Of a stretch of 64,000 nucleotides of DNA, positions 1-9,208 are shown in pieces (the first letter of the stretch is position 1; each line of letters begins with the position of its first letter). The notes under the pieces were generated by a model. It had not been told where the DNA came from. It ran no database searches and saw only the letters and a list, made by a program, of their open reading frames with translations. The stretch is from Roseateles noduli. Lineage in GTDB: Bacteria; Pseudomonadota; Gammaproteobacteria; Burkholderiales; Burkholderiaceae_C. A program made the translations under genes and the position numbers. The DNA lies in contig NIOE01000010.1 of the NCBI GenBank assembly GCA_002205125.1, positions 62,001 through 126,000 on the forward strand, given 5' to 3'.

Positions 1-1038
<1,038 letters not shown>

Positions 1039-1043
1039 GGGGA

Positions 1044-1559
1044 TCAGGCCCAGTCGGTGCCGGCGACCAGCACGGCGATCGCACGCTGGAAGCCTTCGGC
1101 GTCGATCGCGTCGAAGCGCGCGGGCTCGGGGCTGTCGAGGTCGAAGACGCCGCGCAGCACGCCGCCGGCGACGACGGGCAGCACCAGTTCCGAGCGCGAG
1201 GCCGCGTCGCAGGCGATGTGGCCGGGGAAGGCGTGCACGTCCTCGACCAGCTGGACTTCCTGCGTCCGCGCGCAGGCGCCGCACACGCCGCGGCTGAAGG
1301 CGATGCGCACGCAGGCGACCTTGCCCTGGAACGGACCGAGGACCAGCTCCTGGTCGTTCTTCGGGTTGACCAGGTAGAAGCCGGCCCAGTTCAGCGTCGG
1401 GACGGCGTTGAAGACGAGGGCGGAGAACTGCGCCAGGTTGGCGAGCCAGTCGCGCTCGCCGTGCAGCAGGGCCTGGGTCTGGGCGACCAGCGTGTCGTAG
1501 GAGGCGCGCTTGGCGTCGGCGCCGGACATGTCCAGCAGCGGTGTGGGTTCGAAGCTCAT
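1044..1559 (-). CDS. msrC: Free methionine-(R)-sulfoxide reductase, GAF domain
   Basis: Cytosolic GAF-domain enzyme that reduces free methionine-(R)-sulfoxide, repairing oxidised methionine. The 171 residues match the E. coli YebR/MsrC length and layout. The three cysteines of the family are visible: C83 in VACVRI, C93 in RGVCG and C117 in HIACDAAS; an additional C96 follows at GVCGAC. The sequence FPGHIACDAASRSELVLPV is the family signature. It is the first gene of a two-gene minus-strand unit with the cpdB homologue. Its promoter shares a 78-nt intergenic region with the divergent HD/HSP90-like gene; on the minus strand TTGTGG, a 17-nt spacer and TTTATG could be -35 and -10. Confidence 0.9.
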   Translation of the reverse strand: MSFEPTPLLDMSGADAKRASYDTLVAQTQALLHGERDWLANLAQFSALVFNAVPTLNWAGFYLVNPKNDQELVLGPFQGKVACVRIAFSRGVCGACARTQEVQLVEDVHAFPGHIACDAASRSELVLPVVAGGVLRGVFDLDSPEPARFDAIDAEGFQRAIAVLVAGTDWA

Positions 1560-1637
1560 GGGGAAGTTCTGGATTCCGTGCTTACATAAACTTGCACATT
1601 ATCATGCCCACAAACACGTTCTAAGGGAGAGGAAAAG

Positions 1638-4187
1638 ATGTCTTTCAAAAATAGTCGAGTTTGGCGAGCCACCTTGGCAGAGCGGCCAAATGATCCGAAT
1701 TCTGACTCGAGGTCAAGGCTGAAGAACGCTTTCTTACAAACGCGTGATTCGGTGATTCCACTCGTGGCGCAAATTTCAAAGGAGTTGCCGTCGCTTACTG
1801 TTCACGATATTAGTCATCTGGATGCCCTCTGGGGTATGGCTGACATTCTTGTTGGTGAGGATGTATGGCTCAACCCTGCAGAAGCATTTGTCCTGGGTGT
1901 TTCCTTTTTGCTGCATGACTCTGCGACCAGTAGTGCCGCATTTTCTGGAAATATTGTTGAAATCAAGAGTACCGTGGAGTGGAAGGACTACGTTGCTCAA
2001 TTGCAGATAAACGACGATGCACTTGGTCAAGGAACAGCCGACTATCAGCGTGTCGTATTCGAAGTGCTGCGATTACTCCATCCCAAGCAGGCGGAGAATC
2101 TCCCCCGCATTTGTTGGAAACTTGAAGGGGGTGTGGATAAGTACCTAATTGATGATGTCCAGTTGCGCAATCACTATGGGCGAGTGATCGGGCGAATCGC
2201 GCATAGCCATTGGTGGGACTTGGCTGAAGTTGAAAGGGAGTGGGCGAGCGCAGCCCCATTGTCTCCACACGCTTCGCTCTCTGTGATTGATGAAACACCG
2301 TGGGTGGTCGATGCATTCAGAGTTGCAGTGCTACTTCGCTGCTGCGATGCAATGCATATTGACTCGAGGCGCGCGCCCGACATGCTGGCGGCGATAGTTA
2401 AGCCAGGCGGCCACTCGAAGCTGCATTGGCATTTTCAGAATAAATTGGGCCTGCCTAATATTAACCTGCGTTCTGAATTGTATTGGTCATCTGGACAAGC
2501 GTTTGGTCCGGATGACGCTAAATCGTGGTGGCTTTGCTTCGAAACAGCTCGCATGGTTCACCGAGAAATCGTCGCGTCCAACCGCCTTCTTGAACATCAT
2601 GGAAGGACCCAATTCGTTCCTCGCGGTGTGATGGGTGCTGATAATGTTGATGAATTTTCACAGAATGTAGTTGTGGAAGGGTGGAATCCGGTTGATGTAA
2701 ATTTCAAGGTGACCCAGATTCCGAAGATTATTGAGAACTTTGGCGGCGCTCGGTTGTACGGTGGAGAGCCTTGGAGAGCTTTAAGGGAGTTGCTGCAGAA
2801 TGCTAATGATGCCATTCGCGCTCGCGCACTAAAGCGAAATATTTCTGGAGGAGAAATATTTGTTGGTCTCGTTGAAGATGAGACCGGTGAGGCTTGGCTG
2901 GAAGTGCGCGATAACGGAATCGGGATGAGCCAGTATGTGCTGTCTGAGGTGCTTCTTGATTTTGGTCGTTCTCTTTGGAGTGATCCAGCAGTTCGCCAAC
3001 ATCTTCCTGGGCTCATGGCGAAAGGCTTCCGCGCTGTTGGTCAGTTTGGAATTGGGTTCTTGGCCGTCTTTATGTTGGGTGATGAAGTTACTGTAACCAG
3101 TTGGGCAGACGGCGACTCAGAGCAAAATCAATGCACGTTGGTTATTGAGGAGGGTGCGAAATCTCGTCCAGTTTTGAGAAAACCTTCCGCCAAGGAGAAG
3201 TTGGAAGAGTATGGGACTAGAGTGTTGGTTCGACTTCGGGAAGGAGTTAATGCGCTTCTTCCTCAGACGGATACTTACTTTAACAAGGTTAAGTGGACGC
3301 TTGAAGAGCTTGTTGGTTCACTGCTTCCGACAGCAGGGATGGATGTGCGCGTAAGCCACAAAAATGGTTTGTCCACGGTGGTGAGAAAGGATGATTGGTT
3401 AACCTTGGATTCGCAGCATCTGCTAAAGCGGATTGCACCGCATTGTGCTAAGTCGGAGCTTTTGACTGTTCTCCATCCTGTTGTCGAGGATGACGGGGAA
3501 GTTGTCGGCAGGCTCGGCTTGCAACCTGAAAAATTCTTTAGAGTGAAGCTCGGGGATCATCCGGGAGCATTAGTCCATAACGGGGTGCTGGTAGGTATAT
3601 TTAATGGACTTACTGGAATACTTCAAGCCGGAAATAATGGGGATTTGGCGAGAACAACGGCTAGTCCTATTTGTTCTAGAAAAGCTCTTGCAAAATGGGC
3701 GGCTGGGGCAGTTAAATCCGCAAAAAGTGATAGTTGGTTTGATAATAGAAATGCTGCTCAGTTGCTCAGCGCCGGGTTGGAGCCTTCTATGTTGGCATGG
3801 GGGGATGGCCATCCTGGTGCGGTTACCAAAGAAAATCTCAAGGAGTGGTTGGTTTCGTTTGATTCAGATGAAATATTGATTCTGAATGGAAATGTTTCCA
3901 CACCTTCTGATTATTCTGAGAATGATTTCGAGGAAAACTTCTCTCTTTACTCTAATGTAATTCAGGTGGGAGAGTTTTTTCATAAGAGGGACGATTTTGG
4001 ACTTGGTCCTTGGGTCGGTTTGCTAGTGCCGGAAACCGATGGCCCGAGAAGCCTGATCGGTGTTCTTTCGAGTTTGCTGGGCGCGGCCTATGAGGGCGTG
4101 ACGATCGAGAATACGAGTTTGCCTGTGGGTGAAATTCATGGAAAGGCCATTGAATCTGATTGTTGGCGAATCGGTCTGGCAGATTAG
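1638..4187 (+). CDS. HD-domain / HSP90-like GHKL ATPase fusion, candidate conflict-system protein
   Basis: An 849-residue cytosolic protein with two recognisable parts. Residues about 50-240 look like an HD-superfamily domain: H56-D57 and H60, then H93-D94 in FLLHD, H189/H191 in RIAHSHWWD and D237 in RCCDAMHID. Residues about 360-560 are an HSP90-type ATPase: N box ELLQNANDAI (384-393), G1 box RDNGIGM (424-430) and G2 box GQFGIGFLA (468-476). The C-terminal 290 residues are unrecognised. From memory, an HD family associated with HSP90-like ATPases (HD-CE) was described in predicted biological conflict systems; function here is inference. A good ribosome site (GGGAGAGG) precedes the ATG. Base composition is clearly AT-richer than both neighbours, which suggests horizontal gain. 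No partner gene is adjacent. Confidence 0.75.
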   Translation: MSFKNSRVWRATLAERPNDPNSDSRSRLKNAFLQTRDSVIPLVAQISKELPSLTVHDISHLDALWGMADILVGEDVWLNPAEAFVLGVSFLLHDSATSSAAFSGNIVEIKSTVEWKDYVAQLQINDDALGQGTADYQRVVFEVLRLLHPKQAENLPRICWKLEGGVDKYLIDDVQLRNHYGRVIGRIAHSHWWDLAEVEREWASAAPLSPHASLSVIDETPWVVDAFRVAVLLRCCDAMHIDSRRAPDMLAAIVKPGGHSKLHWHFQNKLGLPNINLRSELYWSSGQAFGPDDAKSWWLCFETARMVHREIVASNRLLEHHGRTQFVPRGVMGADNVDEFSQNVVVEGWNPVDVNFKVTQIPKIIENFGGARLYGGEPWRALRELLQNANDAIRARALKRNISGGEIFVGLVEDETGEAWLEVRDNGIGMSQYVLSEVLLDFGRSLWSDPAVRQHLPGLMAKGFRAVGQFGIGFLAVFMLGDEVTVTSWADGDSEQNQCTLVIEEGAKSRPVLRKPSAKEKLEEYGTRVLVRLREGVNALLPQTDTYFNKVKWTLEELVGSLLPTAGMDVRVSHKNGLSTVVRKDDWLTLDSQHLLKRIAPHCAKSELLTVLHPVVEDDGEVVGRLGLQPEKFFRVKLGDHPGALVHNGVLVGIFNGLTGILQAGNNGDLARTTASPICSRKALAKWAAGAVKSAKSDSWFDNRNAAQLLSAGLEPSMLAWGDGHPGAVTKENLKEWLVSFDSDEILILNGNVSTPSDYSENDFEENFSLYSNVIQVGEFFHKRDDFGLGPWVGLLVPETDGPRSLIGVLSSLLGAAYEGVTIENTSLPVGEIHGKAIESDCWRIGLAD

Positions 4188-4387
4188 AGCCGCATGACCG
4201 CTTGCCCATCCTTTCTCTAATGTGTCAAAGGAAGGAGTTTGCGGTACTGGTGGGCGTGCGGCGGGGCGCCCTAGGGATACAAGTCGGGGCATTCGATCTG
4301 TAACCCCCTTGCTCAAGACATATCGCTGCCGCCTGTTACGGCGAGAATGCGCCCCGATCCAAGGGAGATACCAGGGAGTTTGGAACG

Positions 4388-5107
4388 ATGAACGCACGAG
4401 CGATGAACGCACGAGGCAAGGCGATGCTGCTGGCCGCCGCGATGGGTCTGACGATGGCGGTCCAGGGCCGCGCGCTCGCGGACACGGACACGTCGACCTC
4501 GGCGCCCGAGGCCCCCAGTTCAGCCGCCGCGCCGGCCTCGCCGCTGCTGGGGCCCGACGAGCAGGTGGGCTGGGTAGCGCAGGCCGAATGGTCGCGCCGC
4601 TGGTGGGAATGGGCGCTGTCTTTCGACGACGACATCAACCCCATTGCCGACCGCTCCGGCGTGCAATGCGGCAACCGACAGTCGGGCGACGTGTTCTTCC
4701 TCGCGGGCACCTACGGCACGGCCCGCACCGTACGCACCTGCCGCGTGCCGGCCGACAAGTACCTGTTCTTCCCGCTGATCAACTACGTCGTCATGCCCAA
4801 CGGCGGCGCCGTGCGGAGCTGCATGGAGATCTCGGGCACCGCCGCGCGGGTCACCGAAGGCGCTGAAATGCTGGTGCTGGAGGTGGACGGCGTGCGCTAC
4901 GGCGATCTGCAGCGCCACCGGCAGGCCAGCCCGGAGTGCTTCAACGGCTGGGCCCGGCATCCCAGCGGCGCGCGGATCTTCCCGACGGCGTCCAACGGCT
5001 ACTACGTGATGCTCAAGCCGCTGGCCCGCGGCCGGCACACGATCAACTTCGGCGGCGCGCTGCCGCGAATGTCCCAGGCGGTCAGCTACACGTTGATCGT
5101 CGAGTAG
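4388..5107 (+). CDS. Conserved secreted protein of unknown function
   Basis: I recognise a widespread but unnamed type of exported protein, not a function. The N-terminus (residues 1-32) has a basic stretch, a hydrophobic core and a cleavage-like ALA-DT end, so a Sec signal peptide is likely. The mature part is Trp-rich at its start (EWSRRWWEWALSF) and contains the blocks CGNRQSGDVFFLAGTYG, TCRVPADKYLFFPLIN and C-terminal beta-rich FGGALPRMSQAVSYTLIVE. Four cysteines may form disulfides after export. The start has a 15-bp in-frame duplication giving MNARA MNARG; the first ATG has the better-placed ribosome site (CAGGGAG). It ends 6 nt from the convergent sigma-factor gene. Confidence 0.75.
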   Translation: MNARAMNARGKAMLLAAAMGLTMAVQGRALADTDTSTSAPEAPSSAAAPASPLLGPDEQVGWVAQAEWSRRWWEWALSFDDDINPIADRSGVQCGNRQSGDVFFLAGTYGTARTVRTCRVPADKYLFFPLINYVVMPNGGAVRSCMEISGTAARVTEGAEMLVLEVDGVRYGDLQRHRQASPECFNGWARHPSGARIFPTASNGYYVMLKPLARGRHTINFGGALPRMSQAVSYTLIVE

Positions 5108-5113
5108 GGTTCG

Positions 5114-5956
5114 TCAGCCGGCTACTGGCTGGGTCGAGCGGGCCTCGTCCTGTGGGCCCAGCAAGCCCAGTGGCAGCACGCACAAGGTGACCCCGTCGAG
5201 CGTGAGCACCAGGCCGATTTGTCCGCCGACCTGAACGACGCCGGACGAGGCGCTGCTCGCGGCGGGCGCGGATCCGGTCGAGGACGCCGCCGCCATCGCG
5301 CTGATCGGCGGCTGTCTGAGCATCGCCCAGAGCGCGCGCGGATCGCGCAGGCGCAGGCATTCGAGGTACTGGCGGAAGACGACGTCCTCGGCCGCATCGG
5401 GAAGGGCATCGTCGGCGTCCACGCCTGATCGACCGACCTGATCGGCCTGACGCAGCCGTGCGAGCGCGCGGCGCAGCCTCTGCCGGCTGGCGGCCTCGGA
5501 CTGGTCAGTCGCGCGGGCGATTTCCGCATGTTCGACCTCAAACACCTCGTGCAGGAGCAGGGCGGCGCCGTCCATCGGCGTCAGGTGCGAGGCCATCAGG
5601 CGAAGCGCCAGCGCGACTTCTTCCGCCAGCGTCGCCACCGCTTCCGCCGAGGGCGCCATGGACGTGCTCCATGTCGACGCCGGCCTCGACGCCGACACTG
5701 GCGGCTGGCCGTCCATGGCTTCCAGCCACTGCCGCATCCAGTCACGCCGCCGCAGGCGGTCGATCGCCAGATGGCGCACGACGGTGAGCAGCCAGGCCTG
5801 GACGGCGTTCAGCCCCGTCGGGGTCGTCTCCAGCGCGCGGACGTAGGCGTCCTGCACCGCGTCTTCGGCGTCGGCCGGGCCCAGCAGACGGGTCGCTGCG
5901 CGGACCAGGCTGCGGTGGTCGGCATCCAGGAGGGTTCGGGCGCTGTCGTCGTGCAT
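5114..5956 (-). CDS. ECF-type RNA polymerase sigma factor with C-terminal extension
   Basis: A 280-residue extracytoplasmic-function sigma factor. Region 2 is at about 14-75 (LVRAATRLLGPADAEDAVQDAYVRAL, then LLTVVRHLAIDRLRRRDW), and region 4 at about 115-170 (ALLLHEVFEVEHAEIARATDQSEAASRQRLRRALARL). A roughly 110-residue tail follows, starting VFRQYLECLRLRDPRALW and ending in a hydrophobic beta-like segment; tailed ECF factors of the SigJ/ECF41 type regulate themselves through such a domain, but this tail is short and Ala/Ser-rich and I cannot match it securely. No anti-sigma gene is adjacent. It is divergent from the ClpP paralogue, with a 16-bp perfect palindrome between them. Confidence 0.85.
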   Translation of the reverse strand: MHDDSARTLLDADHRSLVRAATRLLGPADAEDAVQDAYVRALETTPTGLNAVQAWLLTVVRHLAIDRLRRRDWMRQWLEAMDGQPPVSASRPASTWSTSMAPSAEAVATLAEEVALALRLMASHLTPMDGAALLLHEVFEVEHAEIARATDQSEAASRQRLRRALARLRQADQVGRSGVDADDALPDAAEDVVFRQYLECLRLRDPRALWAMLRQPPISAMAAASSTGSAPAASSASSGVVQVGGQIGLVLTLDGVTLCVLPLGLLGPQDEARSTQPVAG

Positions 5957-6006
5957 GGGGCGAGCTTGCCACAGGCGGAGGCAGGGATCTGAGGCGTCGG
6001 TGTCAC

Positions 6007-6022
6007 ACGAGCGGCCGCTCGT
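6007..6022. promoter_or_regulatory. 16-bp perfect palindrome between sigma factor and clpP-like gene
   Basis: ACGAGCGGCCGCTCGT is a perfect inverted repeat in the 103-nt region between two divergent genes. Its place, about 38 nt before the clpP-like ATG and 51 nt before the sigma-factor ATG, suits a binding site for a dimeric regulator. It contains a NotI-type GCGGCCGC core, so chance in a GC-rich genome is a real alternative. Confidence 0.3.
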
Positions 6023-6059
6023 TCGTCAAGGCAGCAGTTCAACCACGAGGAACCGCCCC

Positions 6060-6656
6060 ATGGAGCATCCGACCCCCGCCGCACCGTCCAGCGCCACCGA
6101 GCCGCGCACCTCCTACCTGGAGGAGAAGGCCTTCAAGGCCCGCACGCTGCTGATCTTCGGCACCGTCACCGACGTGATGGCCGCCGACGTGACACGCCGT
6201 CTCATCGCCCTGGACGCCGAGAGCGCCGATCCCATTGACGTGCTGGTCAGCTCGCCCGGCGGGCACCTGGAGTCCGGCGACGCGATCCACGACATCGTGC
6301 GCTTCATCGCCGCGCCGGTGAACATGATCGGCACCGGCTGGGTCGGCAGCGCCGCCACCCACCTGTACCTGTCGGTGCCGCGCGAGCGTCGCTACTGCCT
6401 GCCCAACACCCGCTTCCTGATCCACCAGCCCAGCGGCGGCGCCGGCGGACCGGCGAGCGACATCGCCATCCAGGCGCGCGAGATCATCAAGGCCAGGGAA
6501 CGCATCGCCCGCACCATCGCGCGCGAGACGGGCAAGTCGCTGGAGGTGGTGCTCGAGGACATCGGCCGCGATCGATGGTTGTCGGCGGAGGAGGCCGTCG
6601 ACTACGGGTTGGTGTCGCGGATCATCGAGCGCAAGACCGAGCTCCGGGGCGGTTGA
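6060..6656 (+). CDS. ClpP-family serine protease (paralogue)
   Basis: A 198-residue member of the ClpP family, which forms barrel-shaped proteases fed by Clp ATPases. The catalytic triad is present: Ser in GWVGSAATHLYL, His in TRFLIHQPSGG and Asp in GRDRWLSAEEAVDYGL. The handle motif INSPGG is replaced by VSSPGGHLESGDAIHD. It is not next to clpX or tig, and the sequence around the active serine differs from E. coli ClpP (GQAASMG), so this is probably a second, specialised ClpP rather than the housekeeping one. The ATG at 6060 is preferred because AGGAACC precedes it; longer starts would overlap the divergent sigma-factor gene. Confidence 0.85.
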   Translation: MEHPTPAAPSSATEPRTSYLEEKAFKARTLLIFGTVTDVMAADVTRRLIALDAESADPIDVLVSSPGGHLESGDAIHDIVRFIAAPVNMIGTGWVGSAATHLYLSVPRERRYCLPNTRFLIHQPSGGAGGPASDIAIQAREIIKARERIARTIARETGKSLEVVLEDIGRDRWLSAEEAVDYGLVSRIIERKTELRGG

Positions 6657-6687
6657 GATCCGCTGAGGCGGGCCCGGTTCAACGCGC

Positions 6688-7164
6688 TCACCCCCACAGC
6701 GCCGGCTTGTTCACCATCAGGTAGAAGACGACGAGCACCGCGAGAAAGGCCGGATACCCCAGGCCTTCCCACCAGCGGGCGTAGCGCCAGTAGCGCGCCG
6801 GCAGCGGCTGGCCGGCGGCCAGCGCCGCGTCGGCCATCTGCGACAGCCGGATCTGCAGCCACACCACCGGCAGCCAGCACGCGCCCGCGATCACGTAAAG
6901 CGCGATCGACAGCGCCAGCCACGGCGTGTCCAGCGCCCAGCCGGCCGTCATCGCCATCCACACGCCGGTGACCGGCTGCACGATGATCGCCGGCGTCGTG
7001 AACCACAGGTCCGCGCGCTTGACCAGCCGCGCCACCACGGCCTGCGCCGGCAGCGAACCGCTGCGGTTCGCGAAGAACAGGTAGAACGCCGAGCCGAAGC
7101 CGGTGCCCGCCAGCAGCACGCTCGACACGATGTGCAGCCACTTGATCACGAGGTAGGTGTTCAT
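6688..7164 (-). CDS. DUF2269 family integral membrane protein
   Basis: A 158-residue membrane protein with about four transmembrane helices, beginning MNTYLVIKWLHIVSSVLLAG, a start typical of DUF2269. Later hydrophobic segments include IIVQPVTGVWMAM, LALSIALYVIAGACWLPVVW and GYPAFLAVLVVFYLMV. The molecular function is unknown. It is the last gene of the minus-strand unit that starts with the DCC-family gene. GGAGGAAAAG directly before the ATG is a strong ribosome site and fixes the start. Confidence 0.8.
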   Translation of the reverse strand: MNTYLVIKWLHIVSSVLLAGTGFGSAFYLFFANRSGSLPAQAVVARLVKRADLWFTTPAIIVQPVTGVWMAMTAGWALDTPWLALSIALYVIAGACWLPVVWLQIRLSQMADAALAAGQPLPARYWRYARWWEGLGYPAFLAVLVVFYLMVNKPALWG

Positions 7165-7232
7165 CTTTTCCTCCTGGAATTCTTCTTGGGTTGTTCTTCG
7201 GTTGTTCTTCGAGCGTCTCGTCGCCGGCTGAT

Positions 7233-7622
7233 TCAGGCCGGCGCGTCCTCGTCGAGGATCAGCAGCAGGATCGCCACCGGCAGGTTCTTGGTCAGGCAGC
7301 CCAGCGGGTCCAGCCACAGCGACGGCAGGATCAGCGTCGCGACCGCCGTCATCAGCAGCATCATCCCGCCCGCCAGGCGGTACACCCAACGGCGGTGCCA
7401 GCGCCACATCGCCGCACCGATCAGCAGGTCCACGAGTGCGCCCGCGACGATGACCGGCGCGATCCAGGCGTCCGGCGTCTGCGCGGCGACCATCAGGTCG
7501 CGGCTGCGGCCGTCGAGCTCGATCAGGCTGGCCGCGCCGGTGGCCAGCCACAGCGCGATCAGCCCGCCGCGCGCGACCACGCGCGTGCGGCGGTGCCGGA
7601 AATTCACACGTCCGATGCCCAT
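7233..7622 (-). CDS. DoxX-like family membrane protein
   Basis: A 129-residue protein with four predicted membrane helices (GGLIALWLATGAASLIELDG, APVIVAGALVDLLIGAAM, YRLAGGMMLLMTAVATLILP and a C-terminal LPVAILLLIL). In many bacteria this DoxX-like domain is fused to, or encoded beside, an NAD(P)-binding epimerase-like protein, and here its start overlaps the end of the SDR gene by 19 nt. That supports a shared membrane-associated redox role, but no reaction is known. Confidence 0.75.
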   Translation of the reverse strand: MGIGRVNFRHRRTRVVARGGLIALWLATGAASLIELDGRSRDLMVAAQTPDAWIAPVIVAGALVDLLIGAAMWRWHRRWVYRLAGGMMLLMTAVATLILPSLWLDPLGCLTKNLPVAILLLILDEDAPA

Positions 7623-8548
7623 GCGGCCTCCACGAATTGTTCCACGGCCACCGCCGGCCGCCCGAGCACGCGCTCGAACGCCGCGGCGTCGCCGATGTTG
7701 TCCTGCTCCAGCAGGGCGAGGCTTTCGCTGCTCCAGGGCTGGCTGCTGACGAAGTCGCCCAGACGGGCGCTCCAGCGGCTGGGTGCGTCCGGCAGCGGAA
7801 TCACGCGGGCGGGCTGAAGGCCGCCGGAACTGCTTTGGACGCTCTTCCTGCTTCTTGCGTTGGGGGCGCCCTGGCCAAGTTGACCGCGCTGACGCCGGAG
7901 TTCCCCGATGAACGCCGCCAGCGGCAGCGCCCGCGGACCGACGGCGGTCACGATCTCCGGCCCGCCGTCCTGCAGCAGGCGCAGAACCGCCAGCGCGACG
8001 TCGGGCACGGCGACGGGCTGGACCTCGGCCTGGACGGCCGCGCGCGGCAGGACCAGCACCGGCAGCCGGGCGAGGGCCATGAAGAGCGCGGCGCTGGCGC
8101 CGCCGCGGCCGAAGACGATGCTCGGACGCAGCACGCTGGCGTCGAGCCGGCCCTCGGCGCGCAGGCGCAGCAGGACTTCGTCGGCGGCACGCTTGGTCGT
8201 CGCGTAGCGGGTCGGGCTGTGCGCCACGCCGTTCGCGGAGATCTGGATCACCCGCGCCACGCCCGCGCGGGCGCAGGCTTCGAACAGCGCGGCGGGCGCC
8301 TGATGGTGGACGGGTTCGAGCTGGCGGCGCGACGTGTCGCGCAGCAGGCCGACCGCGTTGACGACGGCATCGAAGCCGGTGACGCGCGGCACCCAGACGT
8401 CAGGGGCCAGGTCTTGCTGGAAGTTCTGCGTGCGGGAGGTGCCCGCCGTCACGGCCAGGCCGGCCTCCCGCAGCGCGCGCACGACGCGGCGGCCGACGAA
8501 ACCGCTGGCGCCGCAGACCAGCACGGAGCGGATGACGGGCGAGCTCAT
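7604..8548 (-). CDS. NAD(P)-dependent SDR/epimerase-like oxidoreductase
   Basis: A 314-residue extended short-chain dehydrogenase-like protein. The Rossmann nucleotide motif GASGFVGRRV is at about 14-23. DAVVNAVGLL and RVIQISANGVAHSPTRYATTKRAADEVL supply the catalytic region, with Tyr-x3-Lys present as YATTK. LRPSIVFGRGG is the typical following block. The start ATG overlaps the stop of the upstream DCC-family gene (ATGA), so the two are translationally coupled. Substrate unknown; the neighbours suggest a membrane-linked redox job. Confidence 0.8.
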   Translation of the reverse strand: MSSPVIRSVLVCGASGFVGRRVVRALREAGLAVTAGTSRTQNFQQDLAPDVWVPRVTGFDAVVNAVGLLRDTSRRQLEPVHHQAPAALFEACARAGVARVIQISANGVAHSPTRYATTKRAADEVLLRLRAEGRLDASVLRPSIVFGRGGASAALFMALARLPVLVLPRAAVQAEVQPVAVPDVALAVLRLLQDGGPEIVTAVGPRALPLAAFIGELRRQRGQLGQGAPNARSRKSVQSSSGGLQPARVIPLPDAPSRWSARLGDFVSSQPWSSESLALLEQDNIGDAAAFERVLGRPAVAVEQFVEAAWASDV

Positions 8549-9135
8549 GACGCGTCTCCAGAGCGTCCGGCGTTTCCGGTGTTTCCGGCGACTGCGGTAG
8601 AGGCGACGTCTGAGGTCTCGGCGCGCCGCACGTGGTGCGGATGCGGATGGGGGTGGAATTCGCAGGCGTCGTCGCGGCAGGCGGATCGTCCGGCGCGGCG
8701 TTCGGCCGCGCGGCGCAGGCCGGTCTCGAACACGAGCCGGACGATGGGCCGGGGAATCCGGTAGCGGTGACGGGCGACGATCGGATAGGCGCGGTCGCAC
8801 CAGGTCCGCAAGACCGGCAGGTCCATGATCCGGGCGACCCAGCCGAGCTGCGCGCCGCGATAGGCCAGCCGGATCGCTTCGGCGCCGATCGCGAGCCGGC
8901 CGTCGGCGCGCACGCCGTGCATCAGCGCCATCAGCGCCGGCCGGTCGGTGCCCGGCGGGTAGGCCGAGAAACCCGGCACCGAGATGTCCACGAAGCGCAG
9001 CAGCCCGGCGGTGTTGCGCAGCATCAGGTTGTGCATCTCGCCGCTGCAGATCGGGCAGGCGCCGTCGAAGTAGAGCGTCAACGGGTAGATCGACGGATTC
9101 GCGTGGGTCGGCTCGTGGGTGGGGATGGCTCGCAT
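8545..9135 (-). CDS. DCC family thiol-disulfide oxidoreductase-like protein (DUF393)
   Basis: A 196-residue protein with the DCC-family start YFDGACPICSGEM: a CxxC pair in a thioredoxin-like context about 20 residues in. The family is predicted to handle thiol-disulfide exchange. The C-terminal tail carries HPHPHPHH followed by a low-complexity Ala/Ser/Gly end, an unusual metal-binding-looking extension not needed by the domain. It heads a unit with the SDR, DoxX-like and DUF2269 genes. Upstream lies a half copy of the GbsR operator, so control by the adjacent regulator is likely. Confidence 0.8.
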   Translation of the reverse strand: MRAIPTHEPTHANPSIYPLTLYFDGACPICSGEMHNLMLRNTAGLLRFVDISVPGFSAYPPGTDRPALMALMHGVRADGRLAIGAEAIRLAYRGAQLGWVARIMDLPVLRTWCDRAYPIVARHRYRIPRPIVRLVFETGLRRAAERRAGRSACRDDACEFHPHPHPHHVRRAETSDVASTAVAGNTGNAGRSGDAS

Positions 9136-9171
9136 GGCGTCCTCCGGTTTGTGGTCTGTTTGATATTTCAG

Positions 9172-9194
9172 TAGAGACAGAAATTAACGCTCAA
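9172..9194 (-). promoter_or_regulatory. Probable promoter and GbsR half-operator of the DCC operon
   Basis: On the minus strand TTGAGC, a 17-nt spacer and CTGAAA can serve as a weak -35/-10 pair. The spacer contains AATTTCTGTC (9176-9185 on the plus strand as GACAGAAATT), one half of the perfect palindrome found in front of the regulator gene. The site sits 37-59 nt before the DCC start codon. Confidence 0.45.
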
Positions 9195-9208
9195 AAAAAG
9201 GGACGGGA

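Noticed and set aside
1567-1620. Promoter for the HD/HSP90-like gene
   Set aside because: The region is AT-rich and TTGCAC (1592) or CATTAT could be elements, but no pair with acceptable spacing on both hexamers was found.
7604-8800. Longer start for the SDR oxidoreductase
   Set aside because: The additional N-terminal residues are Arg/Pro-rich and lie inside the upstream DCC gene; the ATGA overlap at 8545-8548 gives a normal Rossmann start.
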